From positions 170,865 to 234,864 of the forward strand of contig NZ_VNHW01000008.1 of assembly GCF_008124835.1 (NCBI RefSeq): a stretch of DNA of 64,000 nt, written 5' to 3'. Shown in pieces: positions 35,521-44,119 of this stretch (its first letter is position 1; every line of letters begins with the position of its first letter). This stretch comes from Blastococcus xanthinilyticus. GTDB taxonomy: Bacteria > Actinomycetota > Actinomycetes > Mycobacteriales > Geodermatophilaceae. A program made the position numbers and the translations under genes. The notes below the pieces were generated by a model. It saw only the letters and a list, made by a program, of their open reading frames with translations. It had not been told where the DNA came from and did not search any database.

Positions 35521-36416
35521 ACCTCACCGAGCTCCGCTACGCGGTCGCCGACGGCGTGGCGACCGTGACCCTGCACCGGCCCGACCGGCTCAACGCGTTC
35601 ACCCTCACCATGGCCGACGAGCTCGCCCGGGTGGCCGCCGCGGCCGACGCCGACGACGCCGTCCGGGTGGTGGTGGTGACCGGTTCCGGCCGGGCGTTCT
35701 GCGCCGGGGCCGACCTCGCGGGCGGGCCCGACACCTTCGGCGACCGGCGCACCCGCGTGCGGCCGCCCGGCCCGCTGAGCGAGGAGATCGCCGGCTTCCC
35801 CCGCGACGCCGGCGGGGTCGCCTCGCTGCCGTTCGCGGCGCTGCGCAAGCCGGTCATCGCCGCCGTGAACGGCCCCGCGGTGGGCATCGGGGCGACGATG
35901 ATCCTGCCGATGGACGTCCGGATCGCCGCGGAGTCCGCCCGATTCGGCTACGTCTTCGGCCGGGTCGGCATCGTGCCGGAGGCCGCCTCGTCGTGGTTCC
36001 TGCCGCGGGTGGTCGGCATCAGCCAGGCGATGGAGTGGGTGGCCACCGGCCGGGTGTTCGACGCGGCCGAGGCGCTGCGCGGCCGGCTGGTGTCCCGCGT
36101 CGTCCCCGACGACGAGCTGCTCCCGACGGCGTACGCGCTGGCCCGGGAGATCGCCGACAACACCAGCGCCGTCGCCGTCGGCGCGGCCCGCCAGCTGCTG
36201 TGGTCGATGCTCGGCGCGCCCTCGCCCTGGGACGCGCACCGCGCGGAGTCGCGGGCGCTCGTGGAGCTGGGGGAGGGGCCCGACCCCGCGGAGGGCGTCG
36301 CCGCATTCCTGGAGAAGCGTCGGCCGCGGTTCGCGCACCGCCTCGGGGACGTCGCCGACGACGTCGCCGGGGTGCCGCGCTGGCCGCTGCCCCCGGGGAG
36401 CGTCACCGCCGGCTGA
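35517..36416 (+). CDS. enoyl-CoA hydratase/isomerase family protein
   Basis: A 299-residue crotonase-fold enzyme. The oxyanion-hole blocks are AFCAGADLAGG (about 61-71) and VNGPAVGIGATMIL (about 118-131); the RIGFVFG-like ARFGYVFGRVGIVPEA follows, with Glu in the position of the second catalytic acid. It closes the dehydrogenase operon through a GTGA overlap and would hydrate the enoyl-CoA those enzymes make. No hydroxyacyl-CoA dehydrogenase or thiolase is in the window, so the pathway is incomplete here. Confidence 0.9.
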   Translation: MNLTELRYAVADGVATVTLHRPDRLNAFTLTMADELARVAAAADADDAVRVVVVTGSGRAFCAGADLAGGPDTFGDRRTRVRPPGPLSEEIAGFPRDAGGVASLPFAALRKPVIAAVNGPAVGIGATMILPMDVRIAAESARFGYVFGRVGIVPEAASSWFLPRVVGISQAMEWVATGRVFDAAEALRGRLVSRVVPDDELLPTAYALAREIADNTSAVAVGAARQLLWSMLGAPSPWDAHRAESRALVELGEGPDPAEGVAAFLEKRRPRFAHRLGDVADDVAGVPRWPLPPGSVTAG

Positions 36417-36440
36417 GCCGGCCCGTCCGCGGTACGCGGC

Positions 36441-36941
36441 TCAGGGCATGCGCGAGGGATCGAGGTGCCGCAGGAGCGTCTCGCCGAAGTCGCGCATCGC
36501 GGCCACCTGCTCCGGGGCGAGCTGGTCGAACAGCTCGCGGCGGACGCCCTCGACGTGGATGGGCGCGGCGCCCTCCAGCGCGGCGAACCCCTCCTCGGTG
36601 AGGACGGCGAGCTGCCCGCGCCCGTCCTCCTCGCACACCTGGCGGCGCACCCAGCCGCGCTCCTCGAGCCGGGACACCGCGTGCGAGAGCCGGCTGCGCG
36701 AGGACAGGCAGCGGTCGGCCAGCTCGCTCATCCGCATCATCCGCTCGGGGGTCTCCGAGAGCGCGACGAGGATCTCGTAGTAGGCGTGCGAGATGCCGGT
36801 GCGGCGGGTGAGCTCGCGGTCGAGCCGGTCCTGCAGCAGCTGGGCGCTGTAGAGCCACGCGCGCCAGGCCTTCTGCTCGTCGACGTCGAGCCAGCGGGGC
36901 TCACCCGTGGGGAGGGGTTCCGGGGACACCGACGCGCGCAT
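36441..36941 (-). CDS. MarR family transcriptional regulator
   Basis: A 166-residue winged-helix protein: MSELADRCLSSRSRLSHAVSRLEERG (in two helices about 72-97) is the DNA-binding part and VRRQVCEEDGRGQLAVLTEEG the wing. A single Cys in the wing (QVCEED) could sense thiol stress, though this is speculative. ATG 36941 is chosen because a TATTCT -10 box ends exactly 6 bases before it; a GTG two codons upstream is an alternative. Divergent from the YceI gene; MarR-YceI pairs of this kind are widespread in actinobacteria. Confidence 0.87.
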   Translation of the reverse strand: MRASVSPEPLPTGEPRWLDVDEQKAWRAWLYSAQLLQDRLDRELTRRTGISHAYYEILVALSETPERMMRMSELADRCLSSRSRLSHAVSRLEERGWVRRQVCEEDGRGQLAVLTEEGFAALEGAAPIHVEGVRRELFDQLAPEQVAAMRDFGETLLRHLDPSRMP

Positions 36942-36947
36942 GGGCAC

Positions 36948-36984
36948 AGAATACTGGCGGAATAGTCAAACGCTCAACTACGCT
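36948..36984. promoter_or_regulatory. overlapping marR/yceI promoters and candidate MarR site
   Basis: On the minus strand TTGAGC (36972-36977) and TATTCT (36948-36953), 18 bases apart, form a good marR promoter. On the plus strand TACGCT (36979-36984) is a candidate -10 for yceI. TAGTCAAACGCTCAACTA (36963-36980), an imperfect inverted repeat that also contains two direct TCAA steps, overlaps both and is the best operator candidate. Confidence 0.5.
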
Positions 36985-37031
36985 ACGGACGACGGCATCC
37001 CCGCCCACGCACGAATCTTCAGGGAGACCCC

Positions 37032-37592
37032 ATGACCACCACCCCCGTCCAGATCCCCGGCTACCTCGCCGGCACCTGGGACATCGACGCCAGCCACTCC
37101 ACCGTCGGCTTCTCCGTCCGCCACATGATGGTGAGCAAGGTCCGCGGCTACTTCCGCGAGTTCTCCGGCGAGATCGTCACCGCCGCCGACCCGACGCGGT
37201 CCACCGTCGTCGCCACCGTGAACATGGACTCGATCGACACCCGTCAGGAGCAGCGCGACGCGCACATCAAGTCCGCCGACTTCTTCGACGTGGGCAACCA
37301 CACCCAGATGACCTTCCGCTCCACCGAGGTCCGCACCGACGGCGCCGACTGGCACGTCGTCGGCGACCTCACCATCAAGGGCATCACCAAGCCCGTCACC
37401 CTGGAGCTGGAGCTCAACGGCTTCGGCCCGGACGCCTACGGCGGCACCCGCGCCGGCTTCTCCGCCAAGACCGAGATCTCCCGCAAGGAGTACGGCGTCG
37501 ACATCGACATGCCGATGGACGGCGGCGGCGTCGTCGTCGGCGACAAGATCACCGTCGAGCTCGAGATCGAGGCCGTGCTCGGCACCGCCTGA
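37032..37592 (+). CDS. YceI family protein
   Basis: A 186-residue YceI lipocalin-like beta-barrel, expected to bind a polyisoprenoid or similar lipid. Family blocks: GTWDIDASHSTVGFSVRHMM near residue 13, the VNMDSIDTRQEQRDAHIKS segment near 72, DFFDV and LTIKGITKPVTLELE near 113. No signal peptide, so it is cytoplasmic, unlike the periplasmic E. coli YceI. AGGGAG lies 8 bases before the ATG. It is under the divergent MarR gene and followed by a perfect palindromic terminator. Confidence 0.92.
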   Translation: MTTTPVQIPGYLAGTWDIDASHSTVGFSVRHMMVSKVRGYFREFSGEIVTAADPTRSTVVATVNMDSIDTRQEQRDAHIKSADFFDVGNHTQMTFRSTEVRTDGADWHVVGDLTIKGITKPVTLELELNGFGPDAYGGTRAGFSAKTEISRKEYGVDIDMPMDGGGVVVGDKITVELEIEAVLGTA

Positions 37593-37615
37593 TCGAGGAC
37601 CGCTCCCGAACGGCT

Positions 37616-37651
37616 CGAGGGCCCCGGACGCCATGGCGTCCGGGGCCCTCG
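37616..37651. terminator. perfect palindromic terminator after yceI
   Basis: A 36-base perfect palindrome, 23 bases after the yceI stop, able to form a stem of about 16 GC-rich pairs. No U-run. Confidence 0.8.
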
Positions 37652-37720
37652 CGCGCCCGGCCTGCCTATGACGTGGATCACGCCGGGAACCCCGGCCGGG
37701 CGGACGGCGACTAATCCGGC

Positions 37721-38236
37721 ATGAGGTGGAGCCCTGCGTCGGCCGGCCCGTGGCTCGCGACCGCGGCCCGGTTCCTCCTCGGCGGGGTGCTCCTCGTCGC
37801 GGGGGCCCTGAAACTGCCCGACCCCGCGGCCGCGGAACGGGCGGTGCGGGCCTACCGGCTGCTGCCCGAGGGGCTGGTGAGCCCGGTCGCGTTCGGCCTC
37901 CCGGCGGTGGAGATCGTCGTCGGCCTCGCCCTGCTGGCCGGGGTGTTCGTCCGGACGGCGGCGATCGCCACGGCCGTGCTGCTCACGGTCTTCCTGGCCG
38001 GGGTCGTCTCGGCCTGGGCCCGGGGCCTGCAGATCGACTGCGGCTGCTTCGGCGGGGGCGGCGAGGTCGCCGCCGGTGAGACCCGCTACCTCACCGAGGT
38101 GCTCCGGGACGGCGCCCTGCTGCTGGTCGCCCTCCTGCTGGCCCGGCGCCCCGCGTCCCGGCTCGCCCTCGGGAACCCCCTCGCCGCCGGGGCTCCCTGG
38201 CCGGCCGACCGATCGGAGGAGCTCGTTGACCGGTGA
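37721..38236 (+). CDS. MauE/DoxX-family redox-associated membrane protein
   Basis: A 171-residue membrane protein with four helices and the MauE-type DCGCFGGGG motif near residue 107, at the end of the third helix. The paired cysteines suggest electron transfer to or from a thiol-disulfide partner; the next gene encodes a thioredoxin-fold protein with CPFC, overlapping by 11 bases. In methylotrophs MauE helps disulfide formation in methylamine dehydrogenase; the many actinobacterial homologues have no known substrate. A short polar C-terminal tail ends the protein. Confidence 0.82.
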   Translation: MRWSPASAGPWLATAARFLLGGVLLVAGALKLPDPAAAERAVRAYRLLPEGLVSPVAFGLPAVEIVVGLALLAGVFVRTAAIATAVLLTVFLAGVVSAWARGLQIDCGCFGGGGEVAAGETRYLTEVLRDGALLLVALLLARRPASRLALGNPLAAGAPWPADRSEELVDR

Positions 38237-38987
38237 CGCGAAGCGCGAGGCCGCACGGCGGCGGATCGCGGAGCAGCGGGCGGCGGAGGCCGCCGCGCGG
38301 GCGACGGCCGGGCGCCGCCAGAGGACGCTCCTCGGCAGTGTGGTGGCCGCGGTCGTGGTCGTCGTCGTGGTGGGCGTCGTGATCGCCGTCCAGACCGGGC
38401 GCAGCTCCACCGCCGCCGACGCCCCCGTGCCGGCGGGCACGGTGGCGGACGGGACGGCGATCCCGGTGGGGGAGGCTGACGCCCCGGTGACCGTCGACGT
38501 CTACGAGGACTTCCAGTGCCCGTTCTGCGCGCAGCTGGAGGCGGCCACCGGCCGGACCCTGGAGCAGCTGGCCGCGGACGGCGACGCCCTGGTCCGCTAC
38601 CGCCCGGTGGCCTTCCTCGACCACGCGTCCGCCGACGAGTACTCGACCCGGGCGCTGAACGCGGCCGGGGTGGTGCTCGACGCCGCCGGGGTCGATGCCT
38701 TCGTGGAGTTCCACGGCCTGCTGTTCGGCGACCAGCCCGCCGAGGGCGGACCCGGGCTCTCCGACGACCAGCTGGTCGAGTACGCCGCCCGGGCCGGCGC
38801 CACCGGCGCGGCCGTCGAGGAGGGCATCCGCGACCTGCGCTTCGCGGACTGGACCGAGCGGGTGACCGAGGCGTGGTCGCAGGCCGGCATCACCAGCACC
38901 CCGACCGTCCTCGTCGACGGCACGGCGCTCGAGCCCGCGCAGCTGACCGCGGACGGGCTGGCCGCGGCCGTGGCGGCGGCCGGGTAG
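38226..38987 (+). CDS. DsbA-family thioredoxin-fold protein, membrane-anchored
   Basis: A 253-residue protein: a charged cytoplasmic N-terminus rich in Ala/Arg, one membrane helix (VVAAVVVVVVVGVVIAVQT, about 36-54) and an extracytoplasmic thioredoxin-like domain with VYEDFQCPFCAQLE, where CPFC is the redox site, and the cis-Pro loop TSTPTVLVDG near residue 222. TTG 38226 is used because GGAGGA lies five bases upstream; it overlaps the mauE-like gene. The pair probably makes or shuffles disulfides in exported proteins. Confidence 0.87.
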   Translation: MTGDAKREAARRRIAEQRAAEAAARATAGRRQRTLLGSVVAAVVVVVVVGVVIAVQTGRSSTAADAPVPAGTVADGTAIPVGEADAPVTVDVYEDFQCPFCAQLEAATGRTLEQLAADGDALVRYRPVAFLDHASADEYSTRALNAAGVVLDAAGVDAFVEFHGLLFGDQPAEGGPGLSDDQLVEYAARAGATGAAVEEGIRDLRFADWTERVTEAWSQAGITSTPTVLVDGTALEPAQLTADGLAAAVAAAG

Positions 38988-38999
38988 GACACTGGGGGC

Positions 39000-39341
39000 A
39001 TGTCGACCTCGGCCCTCGCCCGGATCCCCGCTTCGCTGCTCGTGGCCGTCGGGCTGGCGGCCGGGTTCGGGATCGCCCAGGGCACCGGGATCCGCGCGCT
39101 GGGCGGGGCGGTGTTCGCCGTGTGCGGCATCGGCGCGGGCTGGATCGCGGCCCGCCGGCGCGGTCCCGCCGTCACGGCGGGCCTCGCGGCCCTCTACGTG
39201 GGGGCGTTCGTCCTGGCGCACGTGCTCGCGCTCGGCGCCGGGTTCCCGGCCTGGTTCGCCGTGAGTCTGGTCACTGTTGTCGCCGCAGGGGTCACCTTCG
39301 GGGTGGTCGACCGGTCGCGGGAGACCGCGCCCGCGCGCTGA
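39000..39341 (+). CDS. small hypothetical membrane protein
   Basis: A 113-residue protein with four hydrophobic helices ([70 protein letters not shown]) and short loops. No family recognised. It lies 12 bases after the DsbA-like gene and may belong to the same operon. The plus-strand typA gene follows after about 100 bases. Confidence 0.7.
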   Translation: MSTSALARIPASLLVAVGLAAGFGIAQGTGIRALGGAVFAVCGIGAGWIAARRRGPAVTAGLAALYVGAFVLAHVLALGAGFPAWFAVSLVTVVAAGVTFGVVDRSRETAPAR

Positions 39342-39442
39342 CCACCTAGAGTGGGAGGAAGGTCGCGGCCGCTGCGGCTGTTGTCCTGATGCCCGCGCGC
39401 GTCCGCGCGGTGCGCTCCCGAACTCCCGAGGTGCCCTTCCGC

Positions 39443-41335
39443 ATGCCCACCCGCGACGACCTGCGCAACGTGGCGATCATCGCCCACGTCGACCACGGCA
39501 AGACGACCCTGGTCGACGCCCTCCTCCGCCAGGCCGGCGCGCTCGGCCGCGCCAAGGGCGAGGGCACCGACAACGACTCCACGCAGGACCGCGTGATGGA
39601 CTCGATGGACCTCGAGCGCGAGCGCGGCATCACCATCCTCGCGAAGAACACCGCGATCCACCTGGCGGACGAGAACGGCAACCCCGTCGTCGTCAACATC
39701 GTCGACACCCCCGGTCACGCCGACTTCGGTGGCGAGGTCGAGCGCGGGCTGTCGATGGTCGACGGCGTCTGTCTGCTCGTCGACGCCTCCGAGGGGCCGC
39801 TGCCGCAGACCCGCTTCGTGCTGCGCAAGGCGCTGGCGAAGGGGATGCCGGTCATCCTCGCGGTCAACAAGACCGACCGTGCCGACGCGCGCATCGCCGA
39901 GGTCGTCGACGAGTGCTACGAGCTGTTCATGGAGCTCATGGAGGACGCCGGCCTCGACGCCGCCAACCTCGACTTCCCGATCGTCTACTGCAGCGGCCGG
40001 TCCGGGAAGGCGTCGCTGAACCGCCCGGAGAACGGCACCGAGCCGGACCACGACGACCTGGCCCCGCTGGTGAAGACGCTGCTGGACACCGTCCCGGCCC
40101 CGGTCTACGACGCCGAGGAGCCGCTGCGGGCGCAGGTCACCAACCTCGACGCCTCGCCGTTCCTCGGCCGGCTGGCCCTGCTGCGCATCCACTCCGGTGA
40201 GATGAAGCGTGGCCAGCAGGTGGCCTGGTGCAAGGTCGACGGCACGATCAAGAACGTCAAGATCACCGAGCTGCTGGTCACCGAGGGGCTCACCCGCACC
40301 CCGGCCGACAGTGCCGGCCCGGGCGAACTGGTGGCCATCGCCGGTATCGAGGACATCATGATCGGCGACACCCTCGCCGACCCGAACGACCCGCGGCCGC
40401 TGCCGCCGCTGACTGTGGACGAGCCGTCGATCTCGATCACGATCGGGATCAACACCTCGCCCCTGTCGGGCAAGTCGGGGAAGAAGCTCACCGCCCGCCT
40501 CGTGAAGAACCGCCTCGACCAGGAGCTGGTCGGCAACGTGTCGGTGCGGATGCTGCCCACCGACCGGCCCGACACCTGGGAGATGCAGGGCCGCGGCGAG
40601 CTGGCGCTGGCCATCCTCGTCGAGCAGCTCCGCCGCGAGGACTTCGAGCTCACCGTCGGCCGCCCGACCGTGGTCACCAAGGAGATCGACGGCAAGCTGC
40701 ACGAGCCGGTCGAGCGGGTCACCATCGACACCCCGGGCGAGTACGTCGGCACGCTGACCCAGGCGCTGGCGACCCGCCGCGGTCGGCTGGAGAACCTGGT
40801 GCACCACGACACCGGCTGGGCGCGGATGGAGTACCTCGTCCCGTCCCGCGGGCTCATCGGTTTCCGTACGGAGTTCCTCACCGAGACCCGCGGCACCGGC
40901 GTCCTCAACAGCAACTTCGAGGCCTACGAGCCGTGGCTGGGTGACATGCGCGCCCGGCCCACCGGGTCGCTGGTCGCCGACCGCCAGGGCCTGGCGACGA
41001 CGTACTCGATGTTCTCGCTGCAGGAGCGCGGCCAGCTGATGGTCCAGCCGGGCACCGAGGTCTACGAGGGCATGATCGTCGGTGAGAACTCCCGTCCGGA
41101 CGACATGGACGTGAACATCACCAAGGAGAAGAAGCTCACCAACATGCGCAAGTCCACCTCCGAGGAGCTCGAGCGGCTGATCCCGCCGCGGGTGCTCAAC
41201 CTGGAGCAGGCGCTGGAGTTCTGCGCCGAGGACGAGTGCGTCGAGGTCACGCCGGCGACGGTGCGCATCCGCAAGGTGGTGCTCGACCAGACCGAGCGCG
41301 GCAAGGCGAAGAACCGCAAGCCCAAGCCCGTCTGA
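39443..41335 (+). CDS. typA: translational GTPase TypA/BipA
   Basis: A 630-residue ribosome-binding GTPase. The G domain starts [20 protein letters not shown] (P-loop), then [24 protein letters not shown] and NKTDRADAR, the G2-G4 motifs of BipA. Domain III and the BipA-specific C-terminus ([30 protein letters not shown] [10 protein letters not shown]) follow. ATG 39443 is used; in-frame GTG 39431 and ATG 39389 would add only a short unmatched leader. BipA assists ribosome assembly and stress adaptation. A strong terminator follows. Confidence 0.95.
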   Translation: MPTRDDLRNVAIIAHVDHGKTTLVDALLRQAGALGRAKGEGTDNDSTQDRVMDSMDLERERGITILAKNTAIHLADENGNPVVVNIVDTPGHADFGGEVERGLSMVDGVCLLVDASEGPLPQTRFVLRKALAKGMPVILAVNKTDRADARIAEVVDECYELFMELMEDAGLDAANLDFPIVYCSGRSGKASLNRPENGTEPDHDDLAPLVKTLLDTVPAPVYDAEEPLRAQVTNLDASPFLGRLALLRIHSGEMKRGQQVAWCKVDGTIKNVKITELLVTEGLTRTPADSAGPGELVAIAGIEDIMIGDTLADPNDPRPLPPLTVDEPSISITIGINTSPLSGKSGKKLTARLVKNRLDQELVGNVSVRMLPTDRPDTWEMQGRGELALAILVEQLRREDFELTVGRPTVVTKEIDGKLHEPVERVTIDTPGEYVGTLTQALATRRGRLENLVHHDTGWARMEYLVPSRGLIGFRTEFLTETRGTGVLNSNFEAYEPWLGDMRARPTGSLVADRQGLATTYSMFSLQERGQLMVQPGTEVYEGMIVGENSRPDDMDVNITKEKKLTNMRKSTSEELERLIPPRVLNLEQALEFCAEDECVEVTPATVRIRKVVLDQTERGKAKNRKPKPV

Positions 41336-41355
41336 TCCGCCTCCGCGCGGCCCAG

Positions 41356-41389
41356 GGAGCCCCCGTCCGGACCTCCGGACGGGGGCTCC
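41356..41389. terminator. terminator between typA and the LysM gene
   Basis: Perfect 15-base arms (41356-41370 and 41375-41389) with an ACCT loop, between convergent genes; works for both. Confidence 0.85.
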
Positions 41390-41405
41390 GTGGCGTCCGC
41401 GGGTC

Positions 41406-42044
41406 CTACGGCGCCGGCACGAAGGCCACGTGGACGTGGTCCATGTGGTTGGCCGTCGGCGAGCCGCGGTCCGCCATGCCCTGCCACGCCCAGCCCGTCC
41501 ACGAGCCGGCGATGTGCTGCTGCCAGATGACGTACTCGACGCCGAGCCGCGCCGCGTTGTCGATGGCGTGCTGGGCGACCGCGCCCCCCGTGGCCGCGTC
41601 GTCGTAGACCATGAAGTCGGCGGCCCGGCCCGCGGTCGGGCTGTGGCCGGGGCGGGTGAGCACCGTCCCGATGCCGAACTGCGCCGCGATCTCCGCGACC
41701 GCGGGGCGCACGTGCGGGTCCCAGGCGCCGTAGGCGGTGGTGTCCGTGGTCGTCGTCCCGCCGGTGCCTCCGATCTGCAGGACCTGGCCGACGCGCAGGA
41801 CGTTCGGGTTGGCGCCGATGACGGCGACGTTGGCGGCGTAGACGGTCTGCCACGTGGTGCCGTGGGCGGCCGCCAGCCCGCTGAGGGTATCGCCGGGGAC
41901 GACGGTGTGGGCGCCCGGGTGGGCCTGGGCGGGACCGGCGATCCCGAGGGACAGCGCGGCTGCTGCCGCGAGGACCACGACCGGACGGGCCATGGCGGAG
42001 GTGCGAGCGGGGCGACCGGATCGCCCCATGGTGCGCTTGAGCAT
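41406..42044 (-). CDS. secreted LysM-domain protein, probable peptidoglycan-acting
   Basis: A 212-residue exported protein. A signal peptide (VVVLAAAAALSLGIAGPAQA) ends near residue 38, followed by one LysM peptidoglycan-binding domain (HTVVPGDTLSGLAAAHGTTW ... LRVGQVLQIG, about 44-90) and a C-terminal domain with DFMVYDD, EYVIWQQH and HMDHVHVAF. That domain occurs with LysM or Rpf-type cell-wall enzymes in actinobacteria and, by its paired His residues, may be an M15-like peptidase; this is uncertain. Its 5' leader is a c-di-AMP riboswitch, which fits control of wall remodelling. Confidence 0.85.
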   Translation of the reverse strand: MLKRTMGRSGRPARTSAMARPVVVLAAAAALSLGIAGPAQAHPGAHTVVPGDTLSGLAAAHGTTWQTVYAANVAVIGANPNVLRVGQVLQIGGTGGTTTTDTTAYGAWDPHVRPAVAEIAAQFGIGTVLTRPGHSPTAGRAADFMVYDDAATGGAVAQHAIDNAARLGVEYVIWQQHIAGSWTGWAWQGMADRGSPTANHMDHVHVAFVPAP

Positions 42045-42052
42045 GGGAGGTG

Positions 42053-42178
42053 AGCCTCTCGCCGCCTGCGGGGTTAGCTGTCGGGTTCGGGCGAGAGCTG
42101 CCCGGCCGCGATGCTGCGGCTTAACCCCGAGGCCGGAGGGGCCAGGATCGGTGGGTCCCCCGCGCCTGCCCGTCGGGT
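42053..42178 (-). promoter_or_regulatory. c-di-AMP riboswitch (ydaO/yuaA class)
   Basis: The untranslated leader of the LysM gene matches the ydaO aptamer: on the minus strand GCGGGGGACCCACCGATCC opens it, GGGGTTAAGCCG follows, then CAGCATCGCGGCCGGGC and the hallmark CCGAACCCGACAGCTAACC with CGCAGGCGGCGAGAGG at the end, about ten bases before the ATG. Such elements sit before cell-wall hydrolase and Rpf genes in actinobacteria and usually turn expression off when c-di-AMP is high. The exact ends are uncertain by some 20 bases. How it switches (terminator or start masking) is not obvious here. Confidence 0.88.
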
Positions 42179-42413
42179 ACAGGTCCGGTGGCGGTGGGCA
42201 GGTTCGGCGGTCCGCCATCCGGGTCCGCCGATGGCGGACGGCGCACGGTAGGCAGAGGGGGACCCCGGGCAGCAAGGCCGCAGCCCGGCTATCGCCGGCC
42301 GGCCCGCGAGGTCTGACGCACCGTCATGGGGCGCCGACGAAGTGTCCGAAAGGATCACCGGGGAGGGGCGGGCGACCACCGGGCGACGTCCCCGCGGGTC
42401 CGTGCTCGGCAGG

Positions 42414-42426
42414 TCACGAATCGTGA
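42414..42426. promoter_or_regulatory. candidate 13-bp operator in a divergent promoter region
   Basis: TCACGAATCGTGA is a perfect inverted repeat (six-base arms, one-base centre) within the 377-base gene-free stretch 42179-42555 between the riboswitch and the DUF5994 gene. No coding sequence or other clear signal is seen in that stretch, which presumably also holds the LysM gene promoter. Confidence 0.3.
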
Positions 42427-42555
42427 TGACCGGCCGTGCAGCCGCGACCCGCCCGTCGTCGCCGCACGGCCGCGGCGGTGCGCCGCCCCCTACGTTCGTC
42501 TCGGAGGCATCCCTGCGGTGCCCGACGGCGAGCGACGAGAGGCGGCCGAGCGCTG

Positions 42556-43050
42556 ATGACGACGACCACCCGCACGGTTCCGGTGACCGAGGGTTTCCGG
42601 AGTGGGATCGACGTCCGCGTGAGCCTGCGGGCGGACGCGGGATCGGGTGGGTCGGCGTTCGACGGCGCCTGGTTCCCCCGCAGCCGTGACCTCGCCACGG
42701 AGCTGCCCGAGCTGATCGCCGCGCTCGACCGGCGCGGCGTCCGGGTGGAGCGGTTCACCTACGCGCTCGACGCCTGGGAGCCCGCGCCCCGCAAGCTCGA
42801 GGTGCTCGGCCGCACCGTGCGGGCCGGCGGCTTCCGCAGCATGGACCCTCAGGTCGTCTGCCTCACCTGGGGCGGCGGCAACCGGCGGGCCGACCTGCTG
42901 GTGGTCCCGCCGGAGACCGACGTGCTGACCGGCGCGCGGGCGCTGCGGCTGTGCACCCGGCGCGGGCTGCCGCCGTCGCCGCAGATGGTGCTCGCCGCGG
43001 CCCGCTCCACCCCGCTGCCCCAGGTGCCGGAGTACCCCCGCGCGGGCTGA
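42556..43050 (+). CDS. DUF5994 family protein
   Basis: A 164-residue protein with the DUF5994 pattern: VSLRADAGSGGSAFDGAWFPRSRD in its first half (here spread over residues 20-45), ELPELIAALDRRGVRVER, and WEPAPRKLEVLGRTVRAGGF in the middle. Function unknown; members are common in Streptomyces and relatives and are sometimes stress-linked. The start ATG 42556 has no clear ribosome-binding site. It stands alone between a regulatory stretch and the epimerase gene. Confidence 0.75.
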   Translation: MTTTTRTVPVTEGFRSGIDVRVSLRADAGSGGSAFDGAWFPRSRDLATELPELIAALDRRGVRVERFTYALDAWEPAPRKLEVLGRTVRAGGFRSMDPQVVCLTWGGGNRRADLLVVPPETDVLTGARALRLCTRRGLPPSPQMVLAAARSTPLPQVPEYPRAG

Positions 43051-43116
43051 GGGAGCCGCTACGCCCGCCGCGAACCGGCTGGACGCCCGGGGTGCCGCTG
43101 CGCTGAGCTGACCGGC

Positions 43117-44100
43117 GTGCAGATCCTCGTCCTGGGCGGTACCCAGTTCCTCGGCCGGCACGTCGTGACGGCGGCCCTCGAGCGCGGCCACGACGTCGCC
43201 ACGTTCACCCGTGGCACGTCCGGGCTCCCCGCCCCGGGCGCGCGGGCGCTGCACGGGGACCGGGACGACCCGGCGGCGCTCCCGCGCGCGCTGGCGGACT
43301 GGGCGCCCGACGCCGTCGTCGACACCTCGGCGCGCACCCGGGCGGCGGCCCGCAACGCCGCCGCTGCCCTGGGTGGGGTGTCGCGGTACGCGTTCGTCAG
43401 CAGCCTCAACGCCTACCGCGGCTGGCCGCCCGGCCCGGTCGGCCCGGAGGACGACGAGCCGACCTGGGACACCGAGGACGACGACTACGGGCCGGTCAAG
43501 GCCTTCGCCGAGCGCGAGATCGGTGCCGTCGTGGGGCCGGGCTTCCTCACCGCCCGCGCGGGCCTGGTCGTCGGCCCTTACGACTACGTCCACCGGCTGG
43601 GGTGGTGGCTGGAGCGGATCGCCCGCGGCGGCCGGGTCGTCGTCCCGGCGGAGGGGGTGGCCCAGCCGATCGCGCTCGTCGACGCCCGCGATCTGGCCGG
43701 CTGGCTGGTCGACGGGGTGGAGCAGGGGCGCGGCGGCGCGGTGAACGCGACGGGGCCCGCGGGGATGACGACGCTCGGCGGGCTCCTCGACTGCTGCCGG
43801 GAGGTCACCGGCGGCGATGCGACCTGGGTGCCCGTACCGGAGGCGGAGCTCCTCGCCGCGGGCGTGGAGCCGTGGATCCACCTGCCGATGTGGCTGCCCG
43901 CCGAGACGGCGCGCACGGCCTGGGACGTCGACACCACCCGCGCGCGGGCGCTGGGGCTGCCGAGCCGTCCGCTGCGGGAGACGGTCGCCGACACGTGGGC
44001 CTGGCAGCCCGGCGACCGGCGGCCGGTCTACTCGCCGATGGGGCTGCCGCGACCGGGGCTGCCCGCCGAGCTGGAGGCCGACCTGCTGCGCCGGTCCTGA
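43117..44100 (+). CDS. NAD-dependent epimerase/dehydratase family protein
   Basis: A 327-residue extended-SDR protein. The nucleotide-binding motif is GGTQFLGRHV near the N-terminus, a variant of GxxGxxG. The YAFVSSLNAY segment near residue 92 could hold the Ser/Tyr pair, but the usual YxxxK is replaced by a YGPVKAFAE stretch near 127 in which Tyr and Lys are four apart, so catalysis is plausible. Related proteins are annotated as isoflavone-reductase- or epimerase-like. No substrate can be read. It is convergent with the TSUP gene, with only 19 bases between. Confidence 0.8.
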   Translation: MQILVLGGTQFLGRHVVTAALERGHDVATFTRGTSGLPAPGARALHGDRDDPAALPRALADWAPDAVVDTSARTRAAARNAAAALGGVSRYAFVSSLNAYRGWPPGPVGPEDDEPTWDTEDDDYGPVKAFAEREIGAVVGPGFLTARAGLVVGPYDYVHRLGWWLERIARGGRVVVPAEGVAQPIALVDARDLAGWLVDGVEQGRGGAVNATGPAGMTTLGGLLDCCREVTGGDATWVPVPEAELLAAGVEPWIHLPMWLPAETARTAWDVDTTRARALGLPSRPLRETVADTWAWQPGDRRPVYSPMGLPRPGLPAELEADLLRRS

Positions 44101-44119
44101 CCTACGACCTGGGCGCCCT

